A stretch of 64,000 nt of DNA from [Scytonema hofmanni] UTEX 2349 (GTDB lineage Bacteria > Cyanobacteriota > Cyanobacteriia > Cyanobacteriales > Nostocaceae): positions 2,626,191 through 2,690,190 of the forward strand of contig NZ_KK073768.1 in the NCBI RefSeq assembly GCF_000582685.1. The letters run 5' to 3'. The notes beneath the pieces were generated by a model that had not been told where the DNA came from, searched no databases, and saw only the letters and a program-made list of their open reading frames with translations. Below are positions 16,444-25,846 of the stretch, piece after piece (the first letter of the stretch is position 1; every line of letters begins with the position of its first letter). The translations under genes and the position numbers were made by a program.

Positions 16444-17871
16444 ATGCCCCAAAACTTGTTCGACGCGAATTTTTATCGCGCCGCAAATTCTGATTTGCGT
16501 GGATTAAATGATGCCCAAGCATTATCACATTTTCAACAATTTGGTCTGAATGAGAACCGTTCGTTTTCTGCATTCGTAGATCTAAACTTTTATCGTGCAA
16601 GCAATAGTGATTTGGCTAGCTTCAGCAACAAACAAGCATTTGAACATTTACAAAAATACGGTGTGGCTGAAGGACGCAAATTTTCACCGTTGTTAGACCT
16701 AAATTTTTATGTTGCTGATAACCCTGATGTAGCTCAAGCTTATGGAGGAAGCAGAGAGGGTGCATTAAGTCACCTTGAAACTTATGGACTGAATGAAGGA
16801 CGCAAGTTTTCACTTACATTTGACATCAATTACTATCGAAATGCTAACTCCGATTTAGCGGCGAGAAATCTAAATAATCAGGAGCTTTTCAATCATTTTG
16901 CACTTTATGGAAAAAATGAGGGACGTGCATCAGCAGAGACTTTCAATGCAAACTTTTATCAATCTAATAATTCAGATTTAGCAAATTTTAGCTACTATCA
17001 AGCATTGCAACACTTTGTTTCTAATGGCTTGCAGGAGGGTCGTAATGCCAGCGACTATATCAAGAGCGATCGCGCCGGTAATACGATAAATGACGCTCAC
17101 AAGATAGCTATAGACTCTCAGCAAGTTACCTTTAGAGACTCTGTTGGCAATGCTGACAAGAATGACTTTTATCGCGTCAACTTTAGTCAAACCAGCAACT
17201 TCAAAATAGCAGTGAATGGTCTGGTAAATAATGCAGATATAGAGCTACTCAATAGCAATGGGGAAGCAATAGCTCGTGGAAGTAATGTTGGTAATGCCAG
17301 TGAATTGTTGAATGTCAGCAATTTACAGGCTGGTAATTACTACATCCGGGTTTACCAAGGTGCGGACTCAAGCGACACTAATTACAATTTGAGCCTGTCT
17401 GCTACAGCTGCAATTACATCTACATCTGCCACTCCTCAGTCTTCCAACTTGCCATCATCTGGCAATTCTTTTATAAATCGCGTTTTGGAGTTGACGAATG
17501 CTCAACGTTTGCAAGCTGGTGCGGTTCCCTTAACCTTGAATAGTAAGTTGAATAACGCTGCTCAAGCCCATAGTGAAGATATGGCACTTCATGACTTTTT
17601 TAACCATAAAGGTTCAAACGGTTCTTCAATCGGCGATCGCGCTCTTGCATCGGGTTATCAATTTTCTCGACTTGGGGAAAATATTGCAGCAGGCTACGCT
17701 ACACCTGAAGATGTTGTTCAAGGATGGCTCAACAGTCCTGGACATCGCGCTAATATTCTTAATCCCAGCTATCGCGAAATCGGCATTGGTTACTATTACC
17801 TGGCAAACGACACGGGTAACATTAATCACAGATACTACTGGACACAAGATTTCGGTGTAATTTCTACGTAA
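16444..17871 (+). CDS. CAP/SCP-domain protein with NFYRxxNSDL repeats and PPC domain
   Basis: 475 residues in three parts. Residues 4-200 hold five repeats of about 39 residues with the core NFYRASNSDLA and G-x-x-EGR, a module found in cyanobacterial extracellular proteins. Residues about 225-325 resemble a PPC (pre-peptidase C-terminal) beta domain (DFYRVNFSQTSNFKIAV, LQAGNYYIRVYQ). Residues 345-475 are a CAP (PR-1/YkwD-like) domain with HSEDMALHDFFNH, GENIAAGY and SPGHRANIL. No signal peptide is visible, so a type I secretion route is possible. It is the only plus-strand gene inside the polysaccharide locus. Confidence 0.88.
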   Translation: MPQNLFDANFYRAANSDLRGLNDAQALSHFQQFGLNENRSFSAFVDLNFYRASNSDLASFSNKQAFEHLQKYGVAEGRKFSPLLDLNFYVADNPDVAQAYGGSREGALSHLETYGLNEGRKFSLTFDINYYRNANSDLAARNLNNQELFNHFALYGKNEGRASAETFNANFYQSNNSDLANFSYYQALQHFVSNGLQEGRNASDYIKSDRAGNTINDAHKIAIDSQQVTFRDSVGNADKNDFYRVNFSQTSNFKIAVNGLVNNADIELLNSNGEAIARGSNVGNASELLNVSNLQAGNYYIRVYQGADSSDTNYNLSLSATAAITSTSATPQSSNLPSSGNSFINRVLELTNAQRLQAGAVPLTLNSKLNNAAQAHSEDMALHDFFNHKGSNGSSIGDRALASGYQFSRLGENIAAGYATPEDVVQGWLNSPGHRANILNPSYREIGIGYYYLANDTGNINHRYYWTQDFGVIST

Positions 17872-17886
17872 TAATTCAAAGGCTCA

Positions 17887-17918
17887 GATCCCCGACTTGA
17901 CAAGAGAAGTCGGGGATC
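17887..17918 (+). terminator. Rho-independent terminator after the CAP gene
   Basis: GATCCCCGACTT/AAGTCGGGGATC arms with an 8-nt loop and a following TTGTTT, 15 bp past the stop. This is a textbook terminator shape, though the same GATCCCCGACTT sequence is also a common cyanobacterial repeat. Confidence 0.8.
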
Positions 17919-18104
17919 TTGTTTCTCACAATCAATCATAGCGATCGCCTTATTTGCTATTATCCGTATTTTATACCGTTTCCCAGTCTAATGAAGTACA
18001 AATTTATCTGCGTCCATCGGCGTTTATCTATCTTCCGAAGCGGTTAATTCAACGCAAGTTGCCCAGATGAAACAATAGAAATTTCATTCATACCATCTCA
18101 CTTT

Positions 18105-18650
18105 TTATGGGAACAAATCGGCATCTTTGAACGCTTTCCCAGCTTGGTCTTTAGTTGATAAAATTGGTGGTGCAACAAGATGCCAATCTATGGCTAAATC
18201 TGGATCGTTCCAAAGAATACAGCGATCGCCTTGAAAATTATAGTAATCTGTAGTTTTGTAGAGAACTTCCGCAACTTCGCAAAGCACAACAAAGCCATGA
18301 GCAAAGCCTGGTGGTATCCAAAGTTGACGTTTATTTTCAGCGCTAAGTTCGTAACCAACCCATAGACCAAAAGTGAGGGAACTTTTGCGGATATCAACGG
18401 CAACATCAAAGATACTGCCAACAACTGTACGCACTAATTTACCTTGCGGTTGTATGATTTGATAATGTAAGCCGCGTAAAACGTTTTGTTTAGACAAGGA
18501 GTGATTGTCTTGGACAAAGTTTAAGTTTATACCTGTTTTTTCGGTAAATTTTTGGTGATTGTAGGATTCAAAAAAGAAACCGCGATCGTCTTGGAATATT
18601 TGAGGTTCTATCAAGAGGATGTCGGGGATTTCAGTGGGGATGATATTCAC
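18105..18650 (-). CDS. rmlC: dTDP-4-dehydrorhamnose 3,5-epimerase
   Basis: A 181-residue cupin epimerase, the third Rml enzyme. Motifs: IIPTEIPDILLIEPQIFQDD, RGFFFESY, FVQDNHSLSKQNVLRGLHYQ (the active-site His is in GLHYQ), PQGKLVRTVVGSIFDVAVDI, and WIPPGFAHGFVVL. Full length. A 268-bp internal part is present again as a partial copy at 18834-19101, just upstream on the same strand. The CAP gene separates it from rmlD, so dTDP-rhamnose genes here form two transcription units. Confidence 0.95.
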   Translation of the reverse strand: MNIIPTEIPDILLIEPQIFQDDRGFFFESYNHQKFTEKTGINLNFVQDNHSLSKQNVLRGLHYQIIQPQGKLVRTVVGSIFDVAVDIRKSSLTFGLWVGYELSAENKRQLWIPPGFAHGFVVLCEVAEVLYKTTDYYNFQGDRCILWNDPDLAIDWHLVAPPILSTKDQAGKAFKDADLFP

Positions 18651-18660
18651 AGTAGTTTAC

Positions 18661-18832
18661 TCTTGTTGGTTCGGGGCTAATTCTACAGCGAAATCAGCAG
18701 CTAGCAAATATAACCCCTCCATAATTATTTCAGGAATTTGCACTTGTAAAGACAGAAAGCACTTATCTCGAAAATTCGGATGACTTCTTAACGGCAACTT
18801 TTGCTCTTCAAATTTTACCTGAGTTTGTCAGT
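18661..18832 (-). pseudogene. Unidentified coding remnant between rmlC and its copy
   Basis: An open frame without a start codon, running from a stop near 18833 to a TAA at about 18661. It encodes a plausible protein tail (LPLRSHPNFRDKC, IPEIIMEGLYLLAADFAVEL). It joins directly to the broken end of the partial rmlC copy in a different frame. The family was not recognised. It may be the 3' end of a gene lost when the rmlC fragment was duplicated. Confidence 0.35.
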
Positions 18833-18833
18833 T

Positions 18834-19101
18834 CGCCTTGGGAATTATAGTAATCTGTAGTTTTGTAAAGAACTTTCGCAACTTCCGAAAGCAAAACAAA
18901 GCCGTGAGCAAAGCCTGGTAATATCCAAAGTTGGCGTTTATTTTCAGCGTTGAGTTCGTAACCAACCCATTGACCAAAGGTGGGGGAACTTTTGCAGATA
19001 TCTACGGCAACATCAAAGATACTGCCAACAACTGTACGCACTAATTTACCTTGTGGTTGTATGATTTGATAATGTAAGCCGCGTAAAACGTTTTGTTTAG
19101 A
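18834..19101 (-). pseudogene. Partial duplicate of rmlC
   Basis: 268 bp aligning without gaps to 18227-18494 of rmlC. It starts at the Ser-Lys-Gln-Asn-Val stretch (stop codon immediately upstream) and ends after TTDYYN-SQGE. Both ends of the protein are missing and there is no proper start; the open frame continues a few codons into unrelated DNA. It keeps the GLHYQ and PGFAHGF motifs but cannot make a full epimerase. The promoter-proximal end (about 19015-19101) is almost identical to rmlC, while the rest carries many substitutions. Confidence 0.85.
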
Positions 19102-19220
19102 TTAGGCGTTGCATAATCGGTAATGGTATGAAAGCAATAGTATTGTTTTTTGAGTGTAATTGCTGTGGAACTGTTGCAGTTAACTTATCTACACCGTACT
19201 GAGCCAACTAGCGATGCGAT

Positions 19221-21017
19221 TTAGGAACACAATTCAAAATTCGCCGCTGAATAAGATAGATTAAAGTTGTAATAAGGATCTTTGCCCAACTTTTGAAAAT
19301 ATTCTTTCCACTTATGATTTAATTGTTCCAATTCTCCTGGTTTTAGCCCTTTCTGCCGACTAGCAGATTCATAGTGAATGAGTTGGGTTAATGGTGTTAC
19401 TACATTACGATATCCCGCATGATGAGCTTTTAAGCATAAATCTACATCATTGTAATTAAGGGGAAAATTTTCATCAAGCCCTCCTAACTGCTGAAACAGT
19501 TCTTGTCGCATCATTAGACAAGCACCAGTTACCGCCAAATAATTTCTGTTGACAATATTTGAACAAAAATAACCAGGGTGTTCGCCCTCAAAACCATAGA
19601 ATGCATGAATTGGGTTGCCATCAAGAATTATTACCCCTACATGTTGTATTGTCCCATTAGGAAAGAAAAGTTTAGCACCGACTGCACCAATTTCTTTCTG
19701 TTGTGCGAGTTCTAACATTGATTTCAGCCAGTCTGGGGTAATTACTTCTGTATCATCATTAAGTAACAGCAAAAATTCTCCTTTGGCTTTAGCTGCCCCT
19801 TTATTGATTCGCGCACTAAAGTTAAACGGCTCTGCACAGCGAACTAGATGCAAATTAGGCGCTGAAATTGCCTGCAAAGTTGCTTCGGGAATATCATAAC
19901 CATCAACTACTATAATTTCATAGTTACAGTAGGTACTTAACTGCTGGATACTATGTATGCAATTTTCTAAAAGACACAAAGAACCTTTACGAGTATTTAT
20001 AGTTGTGCCAGCACTAGGAATAATGATACTAATTAAAGGCTGCCCAATAATATCCCGCCTAACTCTATAAATACCTGGATTTGCTGTTTCTTCTACACAT
20101 CCTGGATATGAGCTACGTTCTAACATAGCTTGCAAAGCTTTTTGACCTGCAATATAAGCCCAAGGCTTGGCTTGAGAACCAGAGGCAGCTGAAGTTGGAA
20201 TTGTCCGCCAGTGATAGAGAATTTTAGGAATATGATAAATATTTTTGGTTTTTTCTACAACTCGCAATCCCAGGTCATAATCTTGAGAGCCATCATACTC
20301 GCTGCGGAAACCGCCAATTTCCCTAATAATGCTAGTTCGATAAACACCTAAATGACAGGTGTACATAGTTGCATAAAAATATTCTGGCGACCAGTCTGGT
20401 TTGAAACATGGAGCGAAACGGTTGCCTTTAGTATCTATTTTATCTTCATCACTATAAATAAAATCTGCATCTGCATGAGAATTAATTAGTTTGGCATTTT
20501 CAAATAAAGCATCAATCGCTAACTCATCATCATGATCTAAAAGTGCAATATAATCTCCTGCTGCTAATTCTAAAGCAGAATTACTAGCAGCAGAAATATG
20601 ACCATTTTCTGTTCTAAATACAACTTTGATTCTTGGATCAAGTTGACTATAGTAAGTCAGAATAGAGCGAATGTGGCTTTTTGGAGATGCATCATCAGCA
20701 ATACAAAGTTCCCATTCTGGATAAATTTGATTTCTCACCGATTCAATTGCTTTTTCTAGCAATTCTGCCTCTACGTTATAGACAGGCATAATTACAGAAA
20801 ACTTTGGGTGTAAATCCCATTGGTTAATTTGTTTTTGAGCAATGTTAATATTTTGCTCTGTTATTTTATTTTTTCGTATCCATTTTTGATAATATATTTT
20901 TTCTTTAAATCTAGATTTAATACGTTTATATAAATATATTAAGAGCCTTTGCGTTCCTTGTCTGCGCCAAAGGTAATTGAGTTTATTAAGTTTTTGACTA
21001 ATAGCAAAAATTTTCAT
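19221..21017 (-). CDS. Two-domain GT2 glycosyltransferase
   Basis: 598 residues. A basic N-terminal region (about 1-65) precedes two GT-A domains. Domain 1 (about 72-300) has FSVIMPVYNVEAELLEKAIE, CIADDASPKSHI, and YIALLDHDDELA as the DXD-type site. Domain 2 (about 325-560) has LISIIIPSAGTTINTRKGS, IIVVDGYD, and LLLLNDDTEVITPDWL. Tandem GT2 proteins of this kind act in rhamnan and O-antigen chain building, where each domain may add a different linkage. Substrates are not predictable from sequence. It is upstream of the rmlC region in the same orientation. Confidence 0.9.
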   Translation of the reverse strand: MKIFAISQKLNKLNYLWRRQGTQRLLIYLYKRIKSRFKEKIYYQKWIRKNKITEQNINIAQKQINQWDLHPKFSVIMPVYNVEAELLEKAIESVRNQIYPEWELCIADDASPKSHIRSILTYYSQLDPRIKVVFRTENGHISAASNSALELAAGDYIALLDHDDELAIDALFENAKLINSHADADFIYSDEDKIDTKGNRFAPCFKPDWSPEYFYATMYTCHLGVYRTSIIREIGGFRSEYDGSQDYDLGLRVVEKTKNIYHIPKILYHWRTIPTSAASGSQAKPWAYIAGQKALQAMLERSSYPGCVEETANPGIYRVRRDIIGQPLISIIIPSAGTTINTRKGSLCLLENCIHSIQQLSTYCNYEIIVVDGYDIPEATLQAISAPNLHLVRCAEPFNFSARINKGAAKAKGEFLLLLNDDTEVITPDWLKSMLELAQQKEIGAVGAKLFFPNGTIQHVGVIILDGNPIHAFYGFEGEHPGYFCSNIVNRNYLAVTGACLMMRQELFQQLGGLDENFPLNYNDVDLCLKAHHAGYRNVVTPLTQLIHYESASRQKGLKPGELEQLNHKWKEYFQKLGKDPYYNFNLSYSAANFELCS

Positions 21018-21222
21018 TTTTAAAGCTGCTTATTTTACTTTTGCTAGAAAAGACTTAGGTGTACCTCAATTGCTTAACGTTATATAACTGTCCTTATAAT
21101 TAAACTCAACCTTACTATGCTCGTAATGGAAATGGCTTGTTTGAATAGAAAATAACTTATTACCCTTGATAATGATTCAAATACTCAGAAAGTTCATAAT
21201 TTATCCTAAAATTTTAATTAAA

Positions 21223-22065
21223 TTATGTTTTGACGGTATCAAAAACGATGGCATTATACCCCAAAATTCCTTGCCAAGAATTTCTAACATTATACATCCG
21301 GGAATTGTATCCCAAATCACTTAATTTAATCAGCATCTCTAGGGAAAAAATTACATAAACCAAAATACCTTCCGCTCGTATAGGATCACCATGATAAACA
21401 GGCGGTAGGATATGATTTATAGAACCATCTTCTTGTAATTTAGCTCTAACTTCGTCTCGATACCGATCGCTATAAAAAGGTACGGTGAAAATATGCCTAC
21501 CTCCTGATTTGAGGATACGGTAAATTTCCTGAAAACCTTCATAGGGGTCGGGAATATGTTCAAATACATCACTACTCAGCACTAGATCAAATGAATAATC
21601 AGCAAAAGCAGTTTTAGTTAAATCTTGATGCAGGATACCATTAATTACTTCCCCGCTTGTGTATTCCGTACCTAAATACTCACTTGCGGTATAATTAGGT
21701 AATTCTTTTAAAAGATTATGTAAACAACCCGTTGTCTCTGTATTGTAAATTTTAAAATCAGCTAATTCTTCTAGGATATTGGCTTTTTTAATCAACTCCT
21801 TGACGCTTTTAAACTTAAGTCCTTTAGCTTCTTGAATTACACCCAAAAGTAGCACTGCCATTTGTCGATTTCGATTTGTAGAATGACAAACTTTACATGT
21901 TCCAGATTCCCTTAGATTCTCATTAAATTTTAAGAATATAGTTAATTGACCGCATACTGGACAATAACCGAAAGTAAAGGTGTTTGTTAGAGCAAATTTA
22001 TCAACCCAACTATTTTTAGGTTGAGTTAAAGGATAAATCTGAAATTGACTTAATGAACTATTCAT
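21223..22065 (-). CDS. Class I SAM methyltransferase with N-terminal zinc-ribbon-like Cys motif
   Basis: 280 residues. Near residue 35 is CPVCGQLTIF, then CKVCHSTNRNRQM, four cysteines that could bind zinc. The methyltransferase part is of the type found in glycan loci: KIYNTETTGCLHNLL, SFDLVLSSDVFEHIPDPYEG (motif IV with the E-H-x-x-D/N-P ending), and EIYRILKSGGRHIFTVPFY. It probably methylates a sugar or lipid-linked intermediate. It lies between two large glycosyltransferase genes in the same direction. Confidence 0.85.
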   Translation of the reverse strand: MNSSLSQFQIYPLTQPKNSWVDKFALTNTFTFGYCPVCGQLTIFLKFNENLRESGTCKVCHSTNRNRQMAVLLLGVIQEAKGLKFKSVKELIKKANILEELADFKIYNTETTGCLHNLLKELPNYTASEYLGTEYTSGEVINGILHQDLTKTAFADYSFDLVLSSDVFEHIPDPYEGFQEIYRILKSGGRHIFTVPFYSDRYRDEVRAKLQEDGSINHILPPVYHGDPIRAEGILVYVIFSLEMLIKLSDLGYNSRMYNVRNSWQGILGYNAIVFDTVKT

Positions 22066-22093
22066 TAGTTACTATGTTATGGTATATTTGTTA

Positions 22094-24331
22094 TTAACGA
22101 ACACTGTCAATAGATTCAAGTAATTGTCTTAAAATTAATTTCATTGCTTGTGGACTATATTCATTAATTACCTTGAAAGAATTCTGAGACAGTAAAGACC
22201 ACAATTGATGATTATTATAAACTTTTAAAACAGCTTCAACAAAATCTTTAACTTCATCAGCTATTAAAACATTAACTTCATGAGTTAATCCCATTCCTTC
22301 TGCACCAATAGATGTTGTCACTGTTGGCAAACCATAGGAAAGACTATGACCAATTTTACCTTTCATACCAGCACCATATCTTAAAGGTGCAACAAAAACG
22401 CGACTCTTCAGAAAATATGGTTCTACGTCTTGAATATATCCAGTAACTTCAATTCGGCGATCGCTTGCTAAATCTTTCACCTCTGCTGGTGGATTACTAC
22501 CCAATAAAGTAATCTTGATCTTAGGTTGTTCTTGCCAAATTAAAGGCATAATTTCCTTACACATCCAAATTACTGCATCTACATTGGGCGTATGGTTGTA
22601 GCCACCAATAAACAATAAGCCATTCCTCTGTTCAAAATCTGGTAACTCTCCTTCATATTGGTGATGTATATTCGGTACAACGAGAACATTACTAATATGG
22701 AAATCCTCTAAAATCTTTTTCTCTACATCTGTAACAACAACTGTTGAGTTAGCTATCCTAGCCATATTTAATTCCATGTCTCGCACTTTTCGCCAAGATG
22801 GTAAACTAGGATTATTATTGCTCTCAGGTGGTATTAACTCTTGTTGTCGTTGTAACCGTAAAAAATGCAAATCAACCGTATCATAAATAACACTTATTTT
22901 GGGATTTATCCTGATTATATTTATATACTTACTACATAAGTCAGGTCGGCATACCCAAGCAATGTCAATTAGTTCTAGTCGTTTAATTAGCTGATCTTGT
23001 AAACTAGGTTGCTGATACGTACAGTAAAGCACTTCAATACCAAGATTTTGGAATTCCGATGTGTAGGGTTCTTGAGGAAGACCATTATCTGGTAGAAAAA
23101 TTACAAAATATCCTAGTGTAAGAAAAATCTTAATTATATTATAAAGCCTATAAGAACCTGACTCCTGATCGTGCAAAGGAACATAAGTATCTATTATTAA
23201 AATAGTTTTGTTTCCTTGTAATCTTCTAGCTGCCAACTCTGCGTTTTCTGCTTTAGGAGTAAGGTGACGCTTTAATTGCTCTTGCCATTTAAGCAAAAAT
23301 TTATAACGATTAACTTTTTGATAGCTCTTAACACCAGTTTCTAAGCTAGTACCAGAACTAATTCCTTCATAATGAATCAATTGGGATTTAGGTTGGTATA
23401 TAACCTTGTATCCCAATTGTCGAATAGCAAAACATAAATCAGTATCTTCATAATATGCAGGTATAAACTCCTCGGAAAAACCACCCAAATTGTTGAAGAT
23501 TTCGGTTCTAACTAGTAAACTTGCTGCTGAACAATAATCAACCTGTCTTACATAATTATACTCAGGCTGATCGGGATGTTCTAATCTCCCATAATTCCAG
23601 CCAGAAGCATCTTGCCAAATAATTCCTCCCGCTTCTTGAAGTCTGCCATCTGGATAAATTAACTTTGAACCAACTGCACCAACTTCATTATCTTGTGTAA
23701 TTACTTCAACTAAATTTTCTAACCATCCAGGCAACACTTGAGTATCATTATTTAAAAAACACAAAAATTCACCTTTTGCTCTTGCTGCACCTCGATTACA
23801 AGAACGAATAAAACCAAGATTTTGCTCATTAACTAAAAGTTGAATAGTTGAAGAATAACTTAGATACTCTTGAGTTTCATCGCTAGAATTATCATCAACG
23901 ACAATAATTTCAAAGTTAATTGAGTTTGATAATTGACTTTGTAAAGAAATTAAACAATTAAAAGTATAAGTAAATTTATTGTAAACAGGTATAATAACTG
24001 ATACTTGCGGATTTGGACAATTAGGAAAATTAAATTTTATTTTTTTGGGAGTATCAATTACTGTATATTTTTGGATATTTTCTAAATTATTAATAACCCC
24101 ATATTGTGATTTATTCAGATTTGGTTTAATTTTAGTAATTACTTTTTGTAAATAACCTCTCAACCCCTCTTTTTTAAAAACAATCCATTCTCTCTGAAAA
24201 TTAATTTTTTTGTTGTTGTCAGGAATCATAATCTTTTCCTTTAATTCAAGCTGAACTTGTAATAGTAAAGCTTGAATTTCTTCCAATTCTTTTTGTTTGC
24301 CTAATAATTTATACAAATACTCTTGATTCAT
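22094..24331 (-). CDS. GT2-GT4 fusion glycosyltransferase
   Basis: 745 residues. A short coiled N-terminus (LGKQKELEEIQALLLQVQ) is followed by a GT2 domain (about 107-340): VSVIIPVYNKFTYTFNCLIS, IIVVDDNSSDETQEYL, FLCFLNNDTQVLPGW, and FSEEFIPAYYEDTDLCFAIR. The second half (about 375-740) is a GT4-type GT-B fold: RNGLLFIGGYNHTPNVDAV, VFVAPLRYGAGMKGKIGHSL, and YGLPTVTTSIGAEGM. Such fusions build repeating glycans by adding two sugars in turn. It starts 51 bp downstream of the coiled-coil methyltransferase gene and is clearly part of the export locus. Confidence 0.9.
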   Translation of the reverse strand: MNQEYLYKLLGKQKELEEIQALLLQVQLELKEKIMIPDNNKKINFQREWIVFKKEGLRGYLQKVITKIKPNLNKSQYGVINNLENIQKYTVIDTPKKIKFNFPNCPNPQVSVIIPVYNKFTYTFNCLISLQSQLSNSINFEIIVVDDNSSDETQEYLSYSSTIQLLVNEQNLGFIRSCNRGAARAKGEFLCFLNNDTQVLPGWLENLVEVITQDNEVGAVGSKLIYPDGRLQEAGGIIWQDASGWNYGRLEHPDQPEYNYVRQVDYCSAASLLVRTEIFNNLGGFSEEFIPAYYEDTDLCFAIRQLGYKVIYQPKSQLIHYEGISSGTSLETGVKSYQKVNRYKFLLKWQEQLKRHLTPKAENAELAARRLQGNKTILIIDTYVPLHDQESGSYRLYNIIKIFLTLGYFVIFLPDNGLPQEPYTSEFQNLGIEVLYCTYQQPSLQDQLIKRLELIDIAWVCRPDLCSKYINIIRINPKISVIYDTVDLHFLRLQRQQELIPPESNNNPSLPSWRKVRDMELNMARIANSTVVVTDVEKKILEDFHISNVLVVPNIHHQYEGELPDFEQRNGLLFIGGYNHTPNVDAVIWMCKEIMPLIWQEQPKIKITLLGSNPPAEVKDLASDRRIEVTGYIQDVEPYFLKSRVFVAPLRYGAGMKGKIGHSLSYGLPTVTTSIGAEGMGLTHEVNVLIADEVKDFVEAVLKVYNNHQLWSLLSQNSFKVINEYSPQAMKLILRQLLESIDSVR

Positions 24332-24382
24332 TACTTTAATAAGCTCCTTTAATTAAAGAAAGTTAAAATTAACCAATATTTA

Positions 24383-25819
24383 TCAAGAGCGCAATCTAAA
24401 AATTTGTTTGAGTTGAAACCAGAATTTACGCATTTTCCAAAATTTGCTAGTTTCCATTGCTTGAATAATATTTTGAGCTTGTTGCCATTCACTTTGAGCT
24501 TGTTGGAGAAGTCTTTGAGTTTCCTGCCATTCCCGATAGGGTGATTCTAATTTTATCTGAGTTTGTTGAAATTGAGACTGCGATCGCTCCAATTCTAACT
24601 GAGTTTGTTGCAGTTGCGATTGCGATCGCTCTAATTCAATCTGAGTCTCTTGCTGTTGCGATTGCGATCGCTCTAATTCAATCTGAGTCTCTTGCAGTTG
24701 CGATTGCGAGCGCTCTAATTCAATCTGAGTCTCTTGCAGTTGCGATTGCGAGCGCTCTAATTCAATCTGAGTCTCTTGCAGTTGCGATTGCGAGCGCTCT
24801 AATTCTGTCTGAGTCTCTTGCAGTTGAGATTGCGATCGCTCTAATTCAATCTGAGTAACTTGCAGTTGCGATTGCGATCGCTCTAATTCAATCTGAGTAA
24901 CTTGCAGTTGCGATTGCGATCGCTCTAATTCAATCTGAGTCTCTTGCAGTTGAGATTGCGAGCGCTCTAATTCAATCTGAGTAACTTGCAGTTGAGATTG
25001 CGAGCGCTCCCAAAATTGAGCTTGAGTATCTTGCAATTGAGATTGCGAGTGCTGCGATTCTTCTAATAGCTTAGAGTCGCGATCGCTGATTGCAGCATAT
25101 TCTCCTTCTATAGTCCAAGGATCTGCCCGAATAATAAACTGTAAAGTGTCGGCATCTTCATCTTCTTCAATTTGTTTAATAGTATCACTGTTGAATTGTT
25201 CCCTCTTATTTTGAGGTATCAAAGAATTTTCTGAAAAAATTTCTATTTTTGTCCGATCAGCAATATTTACTAAATATCCTGGTCTCTCAAATAACTCCTC
25301 AACCGTTTTTCTGGTAAAAAACCTCAGGTGAGTATTATCTAAAATACCTAATTCTGTATATTCAAATCTACCTTCTAGCAAAGACAAGCGAATTGCACCG
25401 TGAGCAATATTTGGAATAGAAGCAACTATATATCCATCTTTTTTTAATATCTGCTTGGTTTCTTCCAAAATTTTCCAAGGGTTTCGCAGATGTTCCAAAA
25501 CATCTCCAAACACTGCTACATCGAACTCCTGACGAGGTAATATTTCTGTAACAGAAACAAAATCCAAATCGGCAACTATTACCTCTGTACAGTACTGTTC
25601 GGCAACTTTGAGAGCATCTGAGTTTATATCTACTCCTGTGACAATACACCCTTTCTTCTTAAGTAACTGAGCAAAGTAACCAGTCGCGCACCCAAAGTCT
25701 ACTACTCGCTGATTATCTCCAATAAGGTAGAACATTTTCCTTAAACTGGTGTTTTCATCCAAACCTTCTTGTGTCAGGTGTTCAGCCGATGGATAATCTT
25801 TTGACCAATCTTTAGCCAT
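24383..25819 (-). CDS. SAM methyltransferase with long repeat-encoded coiled coil
   Basis: 478 residues. Residues 1-235 form a class I methyltransferase: VVDFGCATGYFAQLL (38-53, motif I), VTGVDINSD (acidic residue for SAM ribose), FDVAVFGDVLEHLRNPW (99-115), and YIVASIPNIAHGAIRL. Residues 257-450 are a predicted rod: 11 near-identical 14-residue units (ERSQSQLQETQIEL) at 271-424, two turns of a heptad pattern each, then three looser units. The tail (FWKMRKFWFQLKQIFRLRS) is basic and aromatic and may bind membrane. It lies directly beside Wzt/Wzm. The layout recalls WbdD of E. coli O8/O9a, but no kinase domain is present. The ruler role is inference. Confidence 0.88.
   Translation of the reverse strand: MAKDWSKDYPSAEHLTQEGLDENTSLRKMFYLIGDNQRVVDFGCATGYFAQLLKKKGCIVTGVDINSDALKVAEQYCTEVIVADLDFVSVTEILPRQEFDVAVFGDVLEHLRNPWKILEETKQILKKDGYIVASIPNIAHGAIRLSLLEGRFEYTELGILDNTHLRFFTRKTVEELFERPGYLVNIADRTKIEIFSENSLIPQNKREQFNSDTIKQIEEDEDADTLQFIIRADPWTIEGEYAAISDRDSKLLEESQHSQSQLQDTQAQFWERSQSQLQVTQIELERSQSQLQETQIELERSQSQLQVTQIELERSQSQLQVTQIELERSQSQLQETQTELERSQSQLQETQIELERSQSQLQETQIELERSQSQLQETQIELERSQSQQQETQIELERSQSQLQQTQLELERSQSQFQQTQIKLESPYREWQETQRLLQQAQSEWQQAQNIIQAMETSKFWKMRKFWFQLKQIFRLRS
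24548..25009 (-). repeat. Eleven tandem 42-bp repeats within the methyltransferase gene
   Basis: Exact 42-bp periodicity, each unit encoding 14 residues. Units differ mainly at a valine/glutamate position (GTAACT versus GTCTCT on the plus strand) and at the HIP1 site: some keep GCGATCGC, others carry GCGAGCGC, a silent arginine codon change. Such an array can gain or lose units by recombination without changing the frame. Confidence 0.92.
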
Positions 25820-25846
25820 AATTATAGTACCTTTAGTATATATTAA

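Noticed and set aside
24541..25045. Regular array that could be taken for a CRISPR
   Set aside because: The units are continuous 42-bp repeats with no spacers and encode a coiled coil in a long gene. No cas gene is near.
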